Assembly (NCBI RefSeq): GCF_000758325.1
Contig: NZ_CP009459.1
Location: forward strand, 2,914,001-2,978,000
Origin: Cedecea neteri
Lineage (GTDB): Bacteria; Pseudomonadota; Gammaproteobacteria; Enterobacterales; Enterobacteriaceae
Length of the DNA stretch: 64,000 bases
Direction of reading: 5' to 3'
Shown: in pieces, positions 18,817 to 28,792 of the stretch
Layout of the letters: every line of letters begins with the position of its first letter
How positions within the stretch are numbered: the first letter of the stretch is position 1
Notes under the pieces: generated by a model
The model's database searches: none
What the model was told of the DNA's origin: nothing
The model's input: only the letters and a program-made list of their open reading frames with translations
Made by a program: the position numbers and the translations under genes

Positions 18817-20190
18817 TTAACGTGCGGCGCGCTGCAGGATTGTGACGGAAGGCTGACGCTGCAGCCAGCGCATACGCAGCATCATCATAATCGCCGCGGA
18901 AGTCAGACCGATAATAAAGCCGATCCAGAACCCGGCTGGGCCCATCGGTTCGACGACCCAGTCGGTTAACCCCAGAATATAGCCACCTGGCAGCCCCAGC
19001 ACCCAGTACGCGATGAATGTAATAAAGAAGATCGAGCGCGTATCTTTGTAGCCACGCAGAACGCCGCTGCCAATCACCTGGATTGAGTCGGAGATCTGGT
19101 AAATTGCCGCCAGCAGCATCAGATGCGCCGCCAGCGCGACAACTGCCGGGTTGTCGTTGTACAGCAGGGCAATGTGTTCCCGGAAAATGACGGTAAACAT
19201 TGCGGTGCACATTGCCAGGCAAATGGCCACGCCAACCCCCGTGCGGGCGGCGATTTGTGCATCCAGAGTTGAGCCCTGACCAAGACGGAAACCGACGCGA
19301 ATGGTCACCGCGGCCCCCAACGATAGCGGCAGTACAAACATCAACGAGCTGAAGTTGAGGGCAATCTGGTGCCCGGCAACGTCGGTGATACCCAGAGGAG
19401 AAACCAGCAGGGCGACAACGGCAAACAGCGTAACTTCAAAGAACAACGCCAGGGCAATCGGCAGCCCGAGCTGACTCAGGCGCTTGACCACCGCCCAGTC
19501 CGGCTTGCTGAAACCTTCCGGGTTTTTGATGTCGCGCATCGAACGGGCTTTCTTCATATAGGAAAGCATGCTGAAGAACATGACCCAGTACACCGCCGCC
19601 GTTGCCACGCCGCAACCCACGCCGCCCAGTTCGGGCATCCCGAAATGACCATAAATAAAGACGTAGTTAACCGGAATATTGACCAGCAGGCCGATAAAGC
19701 CCATCACCATACCCGGCTTGGTTTTGGCGAGCCCTTCACACTGGTTACGTCCTACCTGGAAGAACAGGTAACCCGGCGCCCCCCACAATAGCGCGCGGAG
19801 ATAGCGGACGGCTTTATCCGCCAGCTCAGGGTCGATATTGTGCATGGCGTGGATGATATGGCCCGCGTTCCACAACACCACCATCACCAGCACGGAAACC
19901 ATGCCAGCCAGCCAGAACCCCTGGCGAACCTGGTGCGCAATGCGGTCGCGGCGTGCCGAACCGTTGAGTTGCGCAACGGTTGGCGTTAAGGCCAATAGCA
20001 GCCCGTGGCCGAACAGAATAGCGGGCAGCCAGATGGAGGTGCCGATAGCCACGGCGGCCATGTCGGTGGCGCTGTAGCCGCCGGCCATTACGGTATCGAC
20101 GAATCCCATTGCAGTTTGAGCGACCTGCGCGATGATGACAGGTATCGCGAGGGCAAGGAGCTGGCGAGCTTCGGTGAGGTACTTCTGCAT
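18817..20190 (-). CDS. mdtK: MATE-family multidrug efflux pump MdtK (NorM)
   Basis: 457 residues, the E. coli length, with twelve predicted membrane helices in two MATE repeats. It is near-identical to E. coli MdtK around [36 protein letters not shown] and [20 protein letters not shown]. It exports cationic drugs, fluoroquinolones and dipeptides in exchange for Na+ or H+ at the inner membrane. It is divergent from ribE. Confidence 0.97.
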   Translation of the reverse strand: MQKYLTEARQLLALAIPVIIAQVAQTAMGFVDTVMAGGYSATDMAAVAIGTSIWLPAILFGHGLLLALTPTVAQLNGSARRDRIAHQVRQGFWLAGMVSVLVMVVLWNAGHIIHAMHNIDPELADKAVRYLRALLWGAPGYLFFQVGRNQCEGLAKTKPGMVMGFIGLLVNIPVNYVFIYGHFGMPELGGVGCGVATAAVYWVMFFSMLSYMKKARSMRDIKNPEGFSKPDWAVVKRLSQLGLPIALALFFEVTLFAVVALLVSPLGITDVAGHQIALNFSSLMFVLPLSLGAAVTIRVGFRLGQGSTLDAQIAARTGVGVAICLAMCTAMFTVIFREHIALLYNDNPAVVALAAHLMLLAAIYQISDSIQVIGSGVLRGYKDTRSIFFITFIAYWVLGLPGGYILGLTDWVVEPMGPAGFWIGFIIGLTSAAIMMMLRMRWLQRQPSVTILQRAAR

Positions 20191-20386
20191 GATTACACCT
20201 GATTATTTTTATATGTATGAGAGACTAAAAAAGCCGCCAAAACAGGCAGCAAGAAGATGAACTGGGGAAATAACCAGTCTATTGTAGCGGGAGTTTATTT
20301 ATACGCCAGTCAAAAATAGAGTCAGTGCACGCCCCGCACTGGCAAGCTGATTTTCCAACTGCTAAAGTGCGAAAATGTCTGTTAAT

Positions 20387-20404
20387 GGCGGTAGCGTTAC
20401 CGCC
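20387..20404 (+). promoter_or_regulatory. hairpin in the ribE leader
   Basis: GGCGGTA (20387-20393) pairs with TACCGCC (20398-20404) across a 4-nt loop, about 13 nt before the AGGAG site of ribE. No T run follows. It is too small to be an FMN riboswitch. The remainder of the mdtK/ribE gap (20191-20386) shows no gene. Confidence 0.35.
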
Positions 20405-20427
20405 TGCGAATTGCCAGGAGTTTTTAG

Positions 20428-21072
20428 ATGTTTACAGGTATTGTGCAGGGCACGGCGACCCTGGTTTCCATCGATGAGAAACCGAATTTCCGCACTCACG
20501 TGATTGATATGCCGACTGAAATGCTGCCAGACCTCGAAACCGGGGCCTCGGTGGCGCATAACGGCTGCTGCCTGACCGTAACCGAAATTAACGGCAATCA
20601 CGTCAGCTTTGATTTAATGAAAGAGACGTTGCGCATCACCAATCTTGGTGAACTAAGCGTGGGCGACAGCGTGAACGTCGAGCGGGCAGCCAAATTTAAC
20701 GACGAAATCGGCGGGCATTTAATGTCTGGTCATATTATGACTACGGCCGAAATTTCAAAAATTTTGACCTCAGAAAATAACCGCCAAATCTGGTTTAAGA
20801 TTCAGGATAAGACCCTGATGAAATATATCCTCTATAAAGGTTATGTGGGCATCGACGGGATTAGCCTGACGGTGGGCGAGGTAACCGCCACGCGTTTTTG
20901 CGTGCACCTGATCCCTGAAACGCTTGAGCGCACTACGCTTGGTGCTAAAAAGTTGGGGCAGCGCGTGAACATTGAAATTGACCCGCAGACCCAGGCGATT
21001 GTCGACACCGTGGAGCGCGTGCTGGCGAGCCGTGAGGCGGCCATGGCGGCGGCGCTTCCTGCCGGCGAGTAA
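20428..21072 (+). CDS. ribE: riboflavin synthase, alpha chain
   Basis: 214 residues starting [12 protein letters not shown], the family signature. It has two lumazine-binding repeats; the first contains [13 protein letters not shown] and the second [13 protein letters not shown], and [12 protein letters not shown] is conserved between them. It dismutates 6,7-dimethyl-8-ribityllumazine to riboflavin. The same gene is called ribC in E. coli. AGGAG precedes the ATG. Confidence 0.97.
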   Translation: MFTGIVQGTATLVSIDEKPNFRTHVIDMPTEMLPDLETGASVAHNGCCLTVTEINGNHVSFDLMKETLRITNLGELSVGDSVNVERAAKFNDEIGGHLMSGHIMTTAEISKILTSENNRQIWFKIQDKTLMKYILYKGYVGIDGISLTVGEVTATRFCVHLIPETLERTTLGAKKLGQRVNIEIDPQTQAIVDTVERVLASREAAMAAALPAGE

Positions 21073-21084
21073 ATACTCTAGCCA

Positions 21085-21115
21085 TAAAAAACGGGGCCAT
21101 TTGGCCCCGTCTCTC
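21085..21115. terminator. terminator shared by ribE and the family-1 glycosidase gene
   Basis: ACGGGGCCA (21091-21099) pairs with TGGCCCCGT (21102-21110). On the minus strand it is followed by six T, so it is strong for the glycosidase gene; on the plus strand the T run is interrupted. Confidence 0.85.
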
Positions 21116-21129
21116 GTTCTTAACCAGGA

Positions 21130-22521
21130 TTAATCTTCTTCGTTAAACCCGTTTTCGGCGGCGGTTTTCATAAACCACTCGCCGCTTTTCTTAATCGTGC
21201 GCTGCTGGGTATTAAGATCCAGCGACACAAAGCCATAGCGGTTTTTGTAGGCGTTACACCACGACCAGTTATCGATAAAGGTCCACATGTGGTAACCAAG
21301 GCAGTTGCTGCCTTCGCTGATACCCTTATGCAGCCACTTCAGGTGATCGCGGACGAAATCAATCCGATAATCATCGTTGATTTGGCCGTTGTCGATAAAG
21401 CGCTGCTCGTTTTCAACGCCCATACCGTTTTCTGAAATATAACAGGCCGGGTTGCCGTAATTTTCACGCAGGTTGGTGAGAATATCGTAGATCCCACGCT
21501 CGTAAATTTCCCAGCCGCGGTAAGGGTTCATTTTACGACCCGGCATTTCGTAGGACTCAAAGAACCACTCCGGCATAAACGGACTTTCCGGGTTAACCAG
21601 CGTATCACGGCACTTAATGCGGCGCGGCTGGTAATAGTTAATCCCCAGTAAGTCTACGACGCCCGCGGCGAGCAAAGCTTTGTCTTCAGGCTGGCAGGCT
21701 GGAAGTTTATCATGCTCTTTCAGGAACGCGACCAGGTCAGCAGGATACTCACCGCGCAGTGCCGGGTCGAGGAAGCTGCGGTTAAACATCAGGTCGGCCA
21801 GATTTGCCGCTTTGACGTCAGCCGGGTTTTGCGAACGAGGGTAAGAAGGCGTCAGGTTGAGAATGATACCAATCTGGCCGTCATCGTTGCGGGCATGGTA
21901 AGCCTTAACCGCTTTCGCATGGGCAATCATGGTGTGGTAGGCGACGGTTACTGCTCGGTTGAAATCCACCACGTTAGGGTAGTGGTAATCATAGAGGTAG
22001 CCGCACTCAACCGGAACAACGGGCTCGTTGAAGGTAAACCAGTGCTTCACGCGATCGCCGAAAAGCTCGAAACAGGTATTGGCGTAGGCAGCGTAGGCAT
22101 CAACCACTTCACGGCTTTCCCAGCCGCCTTTTTCCTGCATTACCATCGGCATATCAAAGTGGTACAGGTTGATAAACGGCTTAATGCCCTGAGCCAACAG
22201 TTCGTCAATCACCTGGTTATAGAACTCAACCGCCAGCGGGTTAACTTCACCCGTGCCGTCGGGAATCAGACGAGCCCAGGAAATGGAGGTGCGGAAAGTA
22301 TTGTGATTGAGTTTTTTCAGCAGGGCGATGTCCTGCTTCCAGCGCTGATAAAAAGTTGAGGTGTTTTGCGGCCCGACGCCGTGGTGGAAACGGTTAGGCT
22401 GCTCGGCGAACCATCGGTCCCAGATGGTTTCAGATTTGCCAAAGTTCAGCGCTTCGCCCTCGGTTTGTGGGCCGGAGGCTGCGCTGCCCCACCAGAAATG
22501 CTCAGGAAATGCGTATTTCAT
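21130..22521 (-). CDS. glycoside hydrolase family 1, probable 6-phospho-beta-glucosidase
   Basis: 463 residues from ATG 22521, with GAGGA upstream; an upstream in-frame Met lacks support. The family-1 pair of catalytic glutamates is in FTFNEPV (acid/base) and YISENGMG (nucleophile). The C-terminal SLDLNTQQRTIKKS fits the Ser/Lys phosphate-binding loop of 6-phospho-glycosidases, so the likely substrate is a PTS-imported phospho-beta-glucoside. No PTS permease or regulator gene is adjacent, so it is an orphan. A consensus CRP site and a LacI-family palindrome lie upstream. It is not in the E. coli ribC-cfa interval. Confidence 0.87.
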   Translation of the reverse strand: MKYAFPEHFWWGSAASGPQTEGEALNFGKSETIWDRWFAEQPNRFHHGVGPQNTSTFYQRWKQDIALLKKLNHNTFRTSISWARLIPDGTGEVNPLAVEFYNQVIDELLAQGIKPFINLYHFDMPMVMQEKGGWESREVVDAYAAYANTCFELFGDRVKHWFTFNEPVVPVECGYLYDYHYPNVVDFNRAVTVAYHTMIAHAKAVKAYHARNDDGQIGIILNLTPSYPRSQNPADVKAANLADLMFNRSFLDPALRGEYPADLVAFLKEHDKLPACQPEDKALLAAGVVDLLGINYYQPRRIKCRDTLVNPESPFMPEWFFESYEMPGRKMNPYRGWEIYERGIYDILTNLRENYGNPACYISENGMGVENEQRFIDNGQINDDYRIDFVRDHLKWLHKGISEGSNCLGYHMWTFIDNWSWCNAYKNRYGFVSLDLNTQQRTIKKSGEWFMKTAAENGFNEED

Positions 22522-22600
22522 CGTTGTCCTCACGGTCTGACCTGCCATCTCCGGCAGGCAATCATTGATGCGGCTAATGTCATGATTGTCTGTGATTGAT

Positions 22601-22612
22601 GAAACCGGTTTC
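22601..22612 (-). promoter_or_regulatory. LacI/GalR-family operator upstream of the glycosidase gene
   Basis: GAAACCGGTTTC is a perfect palindrome with the central CG typical of LacI-family sites, and within TGAAACCGGTTTCT it resembles the AscG operator of the E. coli beta-glucoside system. It lies about 80 bp before the start codon, just downstream of a possible -10 (TATCAT, minus strand, 22624-22629), a position that suits repression. Confidence 0.7.
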
Positions 22613-22673
22613 TATCCCAGGAAATGATATCTGTTAAGCAGATCAAGCCGCTAAGCGCAGACAGGACTAAACA

Positions 22674-22689
22674 TGTGAGGTAAATCACA
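22674..22689 (-). promoter_or_regulatory. CRP site upstream of the glycosidase gene
   Basis: TGTGAGGTAAATCACA matches the CRP consensus TGTGA-N6-TCACA in all ten defined positions. It is centred about 65 bp upstream of the start point predicted from TATCAT, as in class I CRP-dependent promoters. Confidence 0.8.
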
Positions 22690-22720
22690 TCGGTGCGCAA
22701 GGAGAGACAATTGAAAAAGA

Positions 22721-22746
22721 AAAAACCCGGCATTCACCGGGTTTAT
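22721..22746 (-). terminator. cfa terminator
   Basis: AAACCCGG and CCGGGTTT form an 8-bp stem with a 6-nt loop and, on the minus strand, are followed by TTTTTTCTTTTT. It directly follows the cfa stop. Confidence 0.9.
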
Positions 22747-22747
22747 T

Positions 22748-23896
22748 TTAGCGTGGTACGCGCAGGCCGTGCTCAATGCCCCGGCTGAAAACAACCTGCC
22801 AGAGCTGAATGTCACGTGCCCGGAAGGCACCTGCACAGGCATTCAGGTAGTAGCTAAACATCCGTTTAAAGCGCTCAGAATAGTTTCCTTCGATTTCAGG
22901 CCAGGTTGCCAGAAAACGTTCGTACCAGGCCATCAGCGTTTTGTCATAGTCGGCACCGAAGTTGTGCCAGTCTTCCATCACAAAATGCGGCTCGCTGGCA
23001 TCGGCAATCTGCCGCACCGACGGCAGACAACCGTTGGGGAAAATGTACTTATTGATCCACGGATCGACATTATTGTCGGTCCTTTTAGAACCTATTGTGT
23101 GCAGCAGGAAAATGCCGTCCGGCTTGAGGTTGCGGTCGGCAACGTCAAAGTAGGTGGCATAATTTTTAGGCCCGACGTGCTCAAACATCCCGACGGAAAC
23201 AATGCGGTCAAATTGTTCGTTCAGATCGCGGTAATCCTGCAAAAGGATGGTGACATCCAGACCTTTGCACCGCTCCTGGGCCATTTTTTGTTGTTCCGCA
23301 GAGATAGTCACGCCAAAGACGGATACGGCATAGTTGCGCGCAGCAAACTCGGCCAAACCGCCCCAGCCGCAGCCGATATCCAGCAGCTTCATGCCGGGCT
23401 TAAGCTGCAGTTTTTCGCAGATCATTTTGAGCTTGGCATCCTGCGCGTCGCTGAGATTTGTCGCGTCTTTCCAGTAACCGCAGGAATATTGCATGTGCTT
23501 GTCCAGCATCCGGCTGAACAGATCGTTGCCAAGATCGTAATGCTCTTTACCGACTATCCAGGCGCGTTTCTTAGACTGCAGATTAACCAGTCTTGCCGCC
23601 GCAATGCGCAGGGTATCTTTGAAATGGTGGGGCAGTTGGTTTTCCAGTCCGGCACGCAGGACTTTGGTGAAAAAGATATCCAGCCGTTCGCATTCCCACC
23701 AGCCGTCCATATAGCTTTCACCAAGGCCGAGAGAACCTTCCTGCAGAACGCGTTTAAAAAAGTTTGGATTTTTGACCTGAATATCAAAAGGATTTGGGCC
23801 GTTGAGGGTAATGCCTGCCCGGCTCAGCATTTCATTTGCGATACGATACCATTCGTTATCTCGTACGCTCACTTCTTCTATACACGATGAACTCAT
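22748..23896 (-). CDS. cfa: cyclopropane-fatty-acyl-phospholipid synthase
   Basis: 382 residues, the E. coli length and near-identical over long stretches. The SAM-binding motif is LDIGCGWGG (about 171-179) and the active-site segment near the C-terminus contains YYLNACAGAFRARDIQLWQ. It methylenates unsaturated acyl chains of membrane phospholipids, using S-adenosylmethionine, on entry to stationary phase. Upstream lie a good sigma70 promoter and a SlyA box. Confidence 0.98.
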   Translation of the reverse strand: MSSSCIEEVSVRDNEWYRIANEMLSRAGITLNGPNPFDIQVKNPNFFKRVLQEGSLGLGESYMDGWWECERLDIFFTKVLRAGLENQLPHHFKDTLRIAAARLVNLQSKKRAWIVGKEHYDLGNDLFSRMLDKHMQYSCGYWKDATNLSDAQDAKLKMICEKLQLKPGMKLLDIGCGWGGLAEFAARNYAVSVFGVTISAEQQKMAQERCKGLDVTILLQDYRDLNEQFDRIVSVGMFEHVGPKNYATYFDVADRNLKPDGIFLLHTIGSKRTDNNVDPWINKYIFPNGCLPSVRQIADASEPHFVMEDWHNFGADYDKTLMAWYERFLATWPEIEGNYSERFKRMFSYYLNACAGAFRARDIQLWQVVFSRGIEHGLRVPR

Positions 23897-24113
23897 AGCT
23901 TCTCCATCACCTTGTTGTGATCAGAACCTTAAAACAGCGTAGACGCTATTCTCGGCTTGTGAGAACTCTCACGGAAAATTCCGCGTGCCTGATATCCGAC
24001 GTAGAACAGAGAAAGGGGGGATTCTCCCTTACTGAAAGGCCATCCATGGAAAAACGAAAGCGCTCCGGCTCCCGCAAAATAAAATTGATAAGACTTATAG
24101 TAGAACCGCAATT

Positions 24114-24142
24114 ACTATAAGCCCGTTTAATTGAGGGTTCAA
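24114..24142 (-). promoter_or_regulatory. distal sigma70 promoter of cfa
   Basis: On the minus strand TTGAAC (24137-24142), a 17-nt spacer and TATAGT (24114-24119) form a near-consensus sigma70 promoter, starting about 210 nt before the cfa ATG. E. coli cfa has a distal sigma70 promoter at a similar distance. Confidence 0.75.
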
Positions 24143-24152
24143 TGGAATATTG

Positions 24153-24164
24153 TTAGCAAGCTAA
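24153..24164. promoter_or_regulatory. perfect SlyA box upstream of the cfa promoter
   Basis: TTAGCAAGCTAA is the exact SlyA consensus palindrome and is identical to the box at slyA (38822-38833). It ends 10 bp upstream of the cfa -35 element and is centred about 51 bp before the predicted start point. Confidence 0.75.
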
Positions 24165-24192
24165 TCACACAACATTCACATTATCATGCAGG

Positions 24193-25395
24193 TTACTGTG
24201 CGCGGGACAACTCGCTGTGGCCCTTGTTTTGTGCTTCTCGTTGGGCCGTGTGCTGCAGGGCATAGCCCAGACCGGCAAGCAGGATTGTCGCCAGCATCAC
24301 GCTGGTGGTGGTCAGCAGCGGTGTCGTGACCAGCCAGGAAACCATTAAGCTTGCCAGGAAGCAAAGCCCAAGCTGCAGGGTGTTTTGCAGCGCTGCGGCT
24401 TTCCCGGTTGCCTGTGGGAAAGGCAGCAGGGCAGAGGCAACCACGATAGGGTAGATGGCACCGTTCGCCGCGGCCATCACGCAGAACGGGATAAGCAGCA
24501 GCGTCAGGTCAGCATGGCCACTCACCGCTACGCCCCAGGTGGCTACCACGCTCAGGGCATACAGGGCCAGCAGCCAGGGCAGCAGCTGTTTGCCGCTCCA
24601 CTTTTGCAGCGCGCTGCGGCAGCCATAGCCCCCGACCAGGAAAGCGACAGTCTGCGGCATGTAGCTCAGGCCTATTGCCGCGGGGCTGTAGCCCATCTCA
24701 TTCAGAATAAACGGCGAGCCGGTGAGCCAGGCGAAAAAGCTGGCGGAACAGGCGGCGTAAATCAGCACGTTGCCGCCGTAAACGCGGGAACGTAATAAAG
24801 AGAAGAAGCTGACTTTATTGTCTTCGGTTTGCTCGTGGTGCTGAGTCCGGGGCTTGAGGCGCAGCGTGGGGATCATCAACAGCAAAGCGACCACGAACAG
24901 CACGGCGAAAATGGCCTGCCATTCAAAATGGTTCAGCAGCCAGCTGCCGAGCAGCGGGGCCAGCGCCGGAGAAAGCCCGACCAGCGGCATGATGGTGGCA
25001 AAAATACGGCCAGCGCGGTTGGCAGGATAATAGTCGGTCACCAGGGCCTGCCAGCTAACTGCGGCCGAGCAGACGCCCACGGCCTGAATAAAGCGCAGCA
25101 CCAGCAGCGTGGTGGCATCCTGCACCCAAAGCATCCCGATACAGCCGGCGGCAAACATGGCCAGGCCAATCAACAGCACAGGCTTACGCCCGAAGCGGTC
25201 GGAAAGCGGGCCCCACATCAACTGGGCAAAAGCAAAGCCGGCGAGGAACAGACTCAGGCTGGCACTCACGGCGGAGGCGGTGGTACCCAGATCTTGTTGA
25301 ATGGCGGCGAAGGCGGGCAGGTACATGTCGGTGGCCAGGAAACCCAGCACGCTCAGCCCCGCAAGCCAGATAAGAAATCCCTTTGATGGTTGCAT
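24193..25395 (-). CDS. punC: MFS transporter PunC (YdhC), purine nucleoside transporter
   Basis: A 400-residue, twelve-helix major facilitator of the Bcr/CflA drug-efflux subfamily, with [11 protein letters not shown] in the loop between helices 2 and 3. It corresponds to E. coli YdhC, described as the purine nucleoside transporter PunC. It is divergent from punR, whose product activates it in E. coli. Confidence 0.9.
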   Translation of the reverse strand: MQPSKGFLIWLAGLSVLGFLATDMYLPAFAAIQQDLGTTASAVSASLSLFLAGFAFAQLMWGPLSDRFGRKPVLLIGLAMFAAGCIGMLWVQDATTLLVLRFIQAVGVCSAAVSWQALVTDYYPANRAGRIFATIMPLVGLSPALAPLLGSWLLNHFEWQAIFAVLFVVALLLMIPTLRLKPRTQHHEQTEDNKVSFFSLLRSRVYGGNVLIYAACSASFFAWLTGSPFILNEMGYSPAAIGLSYMPQTVAFLVGGYGCRSALQKWSGKQLLPWLLALYALSVVATWGVAVSGHADLTLLLIPFCVMAAANGAIYPIVVASALLPFPQATGKAAALQNTLQLGLCFLASLMVSWLVTTPLLTTTSVMLATILLAGLGYALQHTAQREAQNKGHSELSRAQ

Positions 25396-25509
25396 ATTTC
25401 ACTCTTGATTTTGATAGCAGGTTAACGGGGCAGGAGTCTACGGAGTGCAAAACCGCTTGTGAAACGCTAATATTTGCAAATTGCATTCAAATTTTTTGCA
25501 GGCAGAAAT

Positions 25510-26448
25510 ATGTGGTCTGAATATTCGCTGGAAGTGGTTGATGCCGTGGCGCGAAACGGCAGCTTTAGCGGTGCGGCCCAGGAGTTGCATCGCGTGCCGT
25601 CTGCCATCAGCTATACGGTACGGCAGCTTGAAGAATGGCTGGCCGTGCCGCTGTTTGAACGGCGTCATCGGGACGTTGAGCTGACCGCCGCCGGGGCATT
25701 TTTTCTCAAAGAAGGCCGATCTGTTATCAAAAAAATGATGGCAACGCGCCAGCAGTGCCAGCAGATAGCCAACGGCTGGCGCGGGCATCTGTCTATTGCA
25801 GTAGACAATATCGTTAAACCTGAGCGAACCCGCCAGCTGGTGCTGGATTTTTATCGTCATTTTCCGGATATCGAATTAAGGGTTTCCCAGGAAGTGTTCA
25901 ACGGCGTGTGGGACGCGCTGGCCGACGGGCGAGTTGAGGCGGCGATTGGCGCCACGCAGGCGATCCCGGTCGGGGGGCGCTACGCATTTCGGGACATGGG
26001 GGCGCTTAGCTGGCGCTGCGTGGTTTCCGCTGGCCATCCGCTTGCGCAACGGGAAGGTATCATTCTGGATGATGACATTCGCCCCTGGCCGTCTTTGGTG
26101 TTGGAAGATACCTCCCGTTCACTTCCCAAGCGCATTACCTGGCTGCTCGACAACCAGCGCCGCGTGGTGGTACCGGACTGGGCGTCGGGGGAGGATTGCC
26201 TGACGGCGGGATTATGCATTGGTATGGTGCCAACGCACATTGCCCAGCCGTGGCTCGTCAGGGGAGACTGGAAAGAGCTGCTGCTGGAAAATCCATTCCC
26301 GGACGCGGCCTGCTGCCTGACCTGGCGGCAGGATGATGCTTCGCCCGCGCTGAGCTGGTTGCTGGACTATTTGGGCGATAGTGAAACGATGAATCAGGAG
26401 TGGTTGCAGGAGCCGGGTAACGTATTCCCGGCCCCCGAAGAGGCTTAG
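25510..26448 (+). CDS. punR: LysR-family activator PunR (YdhB)
   Basis: 312 residues from ATG 25510 ([19 protein letters not shown]), matching the E. coli start; the upstream extension is not supported. The N-terminal helix-turn-helix is followed by the substrate-binding domain with [12 protein letters not shown]. In E. coli it activates punC in response to purine nucleosides. Its stop overlaps the convergent purR stop by 4 bp. Confidence 0.92.
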   Translation: MWSEYSLEVVDAVARNGSFSGAAQELHRVPSAISYTVRQLEEWLAVPLFERRHRDVELTAAGAFFLKEGRSVIKKMMATRQQCQQIANGWRGHLSIAVDNIVKPERTRQLVLDFYRHFPDIELRVSQEVFNGVWDALADGRVEAAIGATQAIPVGGRYAFRDMGALSWRCVVSAGHPLAQREGIILDDDIRPWPSLVLEDTSRSLPKRITWLLDNQRRVVVPDWASGEDCLTAGLCIGMVPTHIAQPWLVRGDWKELLLENPFPDAACCLTWRQDDASPALSWLLDYLGDSETMNQEWLQEPGNVFPAPEEA

Positions 26449-27470
26449 CGGCGGTAATCGCGGAACGGGCCGTCGGCCACCGAGCGGCGTTCAATCAGAC
26501 GCGGATGAACTTCAATCGTCTGCGACTCTTCGCGTTTATTAATGATACGGTCGAGCAGCATGTTAAACGCCGTTTCGCCCAGGCGCTCTTTCGGCTGGTG
26601 GATAGTGGTCAGCGCCGGAGAGAAATAGCGGGCGTTGCGCACGTTGTCGTAGCCGATGATAGAAATGTCCTGCGGCACGCGCAGCCCCATTTCATCAGCG
26701 GCGCAAATCGCACCCATCGCCATAATATCGCCGCCACAGAAAACAGCGGTAGGGCGATGCGGCTGGTTAAGCAGCTGCTGCATGGCGCGATAACCCGATT
26801 CCGGTTCGAAATCACCCTGAACTACCCAGTTATCAGGCACTTTGATATTGGCTTCTTCAAGCGCCTTCAGGAACCCTGCATGGCGGCCGCCGCCGGTGTT
26901 ACGTTCCAGTTGACCCGGGATAGCACCGATATCGCGATGGCCGCGTTCAATCAGGTAGCGACCCGCGAGGTAGCCGCCGTGGAAGGCGTTATCGACCACG
27001 GAATCGGTAAAGTCTGCGCGGGCTTCGCCCCAGTCCATCACCACCATCGGAATATGGCGGTACTCTTCCAGGGTTGAAAGCAGTGTGTCAGGGTATTCGG
27101 AACACATGACCAGCAGCCCGTCCACGCGTTTTTGCGCCATCATGGACAGGTAAGCGCGCTGCTTTTCAAAGTTGTTGTGCGCGTTGCCCAGAATCAGGGT
27201 GTAACCTTTGGCGAAACAGCTGTTCTCAACGGATTCAATAATTTCCGCAAAATAAGGGGCTTCGCTTGAGGTCGCAAGCAGGCCGATAGATTTGGTGTGG
27301 TTGACCTTCAGGCTACGCGCCACGGCGCTCGGTGAATAGTGCAGCTCTTTGATGGCTGCCCAAACGGCATTGCGCGTCTCTTCCGCCACAAAACGGGTCT
27401 TGTTAATGACATGTGACACAGTGGTAGTGGAAACGTTTGCGCGCTTCGCTACGTCCTTAATCGTTGCCAT
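26445..27470 (-). CDS. purR: purine repressor PurR
   Basis: 341 residues, the E. coli length. It has a LacI-type DNA-binding domain ([20 protein letters not shown], hinge helix with SPSAVARSL) and a periplasmic-binding-like domain for hypoxanthine/guanine. It represses purine synthesis genes. Two PUR-box-like sequences, one upstream and one inside codons 10-15, match the autoregulatory arrangement known in E. coli. Confidence 0.98.
   Translation of the reverse strand: MATIKDVAKRANVSTTTVSHVINKTRFVAEETRNAVWAAIKELHYSPSAVARSLKVNHTKSIGLLATSSEAPYFAEIIESVENSCFAKGYTLILGNAHNNFEKQRAYLSMMAQKRVDGLLVMCSEYPDTLLSTLEEYRHIPMVVMDWGEARADFTDSVVDNAFHGGYLAGRYLIERGHRDIGAIPGQLERNTGGGRHAGFLKALEEANIKVPDNWVVQGDFEPESGYRAMQQLLNQPHRPTAVFCGGDIMAMGAICAADEMGLRVPQDISIIGYDNVRNARYFSPALTTIHQPKERLGETAFNMLLDRIINKREESQTIEVHPRLIERRSVADGPFRDYRR
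27428..27443 (-). promoter_or_regulatory. PurR operator inside purR
   Basis: On the minus strand CGCGCAAACGTTTCCA is a near-consensus PUR box within the first codons of purR, as for the second autoregulatory operator of E. coli purR. Confidence 0.7.
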
Positions 27471-27514
27471 TAGATGTCACTCCAGACCATATCGTAAACT
27501 CCTGATAACTCATA

Positions 27515-27530
27515 TGTTAAACGTTTGCCT
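27515..27530 (-). promoter_or_regulatory. PurR operator upstream of purR
   Basis: On the minus strand AGGCAAACGTTTAACA contains the central CAAACGTTT core of the PUR box. It lies about 50 bp before the purR start. The region 27531-27740 shows no other signal I recognise. Confidence 0.65.
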
Positions 27531-27762
27531 TCGCTAACTCCTGGGGCAACACGTTGGTTGCAGGCCTGTCGGGGATGCGACATACAGCGGGAGGAGGGCG
27601 TTGCCGGGCGATACGCGGTAAATTAGCGAAGGATTTTGGCTTATCCCGGGGCAAAGTGGAAGAGGGAAAACCGATATCTGCGCAAATCCAGCAGGATTTT
27701 TATCGCTAATTGTGGGAAAATCACCCCACATACACTTTGTAGGGAAATAAAAGGAGCTTGCA

Positions 27763-27852
27763 ATGAGTACCGATCTGAAGTTTTCCGTGGTGACTACGGT
27801 TATCGTACTGAGTCTGATTGTTGCCGGAGCACTTACCGCCGTCCTGCACTGA
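27763..27852 (+). CDS. ynhF: 29-residue membrane protein YnhF
   Basis: MSTDLKFSVV... through ALTAVLH, 29 residues with a single membrane segment (about 8-26). Length and sequence match E. coli YnhF, and the position between purR and sodB is the same. AGGAG lies upstream of the ATG at 27763. Function is unknown; E. coli YnhF is an inner-membrane small protein. Confidence 0.9.
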   Translation: MSTDLKFSVVTTVIVLSLIVAGALTAVLH

Positions 27853-27858
27853 TTTACA

Positions 27859-27885
27859 AAGGGCCGCGAAAAGCGGCCCTTATCA
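27859..27885 (+). terminator. ynhF terminator
   Basis: AAGGGCCGC (27859-27867) pairs with GCGGCCCTT (27873-27881). The following T run is short, but the stem is strong; on the minus strand it could also stop sodB transcripts. Confidence 0.75.
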
Positions 27886-27942
27886 TATATAGATGAAGGA
27901 AGAAAAACGTCACCTTCCTACTTCGTAAGTAACCGATAGAAA

Positions 27943-28524
27943 TCAGCCCGCCAGGTTTTGCGCAACAAATTTCCAGTTCACCAGCGCCCAGAAATGGTCG
28001 AGATAAACCGGGCGCGCGTTGCGGTAATCAATGTAGTAAGCGTGTTCCCACACGTCCACGGTCAGTAGCGGTTTTGCCTCAGTTGTCAGCGGAGTTCCTG
28101 CATTAGAAGTCGAGACGATAGCCAGGCTACCGTCGCTATTCTTCACAAGCCAGGTCCAGCCGGAGCCAAAGTTTTTGATGGCCGCTTCGGTGAACTGCTT
28201 TTTAAAGGCTTCCACGCTGCCAAAAGTATGGTTGATGGCGGCCAGCACGTCACCGGTCGGCTCCCCACCGGCATTCGGCGCCAGGCAGTGCCAGTAGAAG
28301 GTATGGTTCCAGACCTGAGCCGCGTTATTGAAAATACCGCCGTCAGATCCTCTCACGATCTCTTCCAGCGTTTTGCCTTCAAACGGGCTGCCTTTGATCA
28401 GGTTGTTCAGGTTAGTGACGTAGGTCTGGTGGTGCTTACCGTAGTGATATTCGAGGGTTTCGGCTGAGATATGCGGTGCCAGCGCGTCTTTAGCATAGGG
28501 CAGGGCGGGTAGTTCGAACGACAT
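27943..28524 (-). CDS. sodB: iron superoxide dismutase SodB
   Basis: 193 residues, the E. coli length. Metal ligands are visible in KHHQTYV (His27 region), HTFYW (His74 region) and [11 protein letters not shown] (Asp157, His161). It removes cytoplasmic superoxide. AGGAG precedes the ATG. In E. coli its mRNA is a target of the RyhB small RNA; I did not find RyhB here. Confidence 0.98.
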   Translation of the reverse strand: MSFELPALPYAKDALAPHISAETLEYHYGKHHQTYVTNLNNLIKGSPFEGKTLEEIVRGSDGGIFNNAAQVWNHTFYWHCLAPNAGGEPTGDVLAAINHTFGSVEAFKKQFTEAAIKNFGSGWTWLVKNSDGSLAIVSTSNAGTPLTTEAKPLLTVDVWEHAYYIDYRNARPVYLDHFWALVNWKFVAQNLAG

Positions 28525-28632
28525 TGCTTTACTCCTTGTTATTTTGTTTCACAATATAACTACAATTTGTGTGGTTATAAGGTTAGCAAATTACAGGTGA
28601 GTGAAAAAGCGAAATGAAACAACAAAATAAAA

Positions 28633-28650
28633 CAGCCCGTTGCCGGGCTG
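28633..28650. terminator. hairpin in the sodB-mepH gap, copy A
   Basis: CAGCCCG and CGGGCTG form a 7-bp stem with a 4-nt loop. The 20-bp sequence from 28631 recurs exactly at 28795-28814. Confidence 0.5.
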
Positions 28651-28747
28651 CTCAGACTGCTGACAAGCTACCTGTGATGAAATAAATACCCGGTGACGTT
28701 TTAAAATAAACGAGGAAAATCAATTTATTGATTTTTAGCTGATAACC

Positions 28748-28783
28748 ACAAAGAGGGAAAAACCACGCTTTTTCCCTCTTTGT
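28748..28783. repeat. 15-bp perfect inverted repeat in the sodB-mepH gap
   Basis: ACAAAGAGGGAAAAA (28748-28762) is the exact reverse complement of TTTTTCCCTCTTTGT (28769-28783), with a 6-nt loop. It could form a stable hairpin in RNA from either strand, but no T run follows beyond those inside the stem. Confidence 0.7.
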
Positions 28784-28792
28784 CAGCAGCAA

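Noticed and set aside
20191..20427. Possible FMN riboswitch ahead of ribE
   Set aside because: Only one small hairpin is present. The multi-helix RFN element is absent; in enterics it precedes ribB, not this gene.
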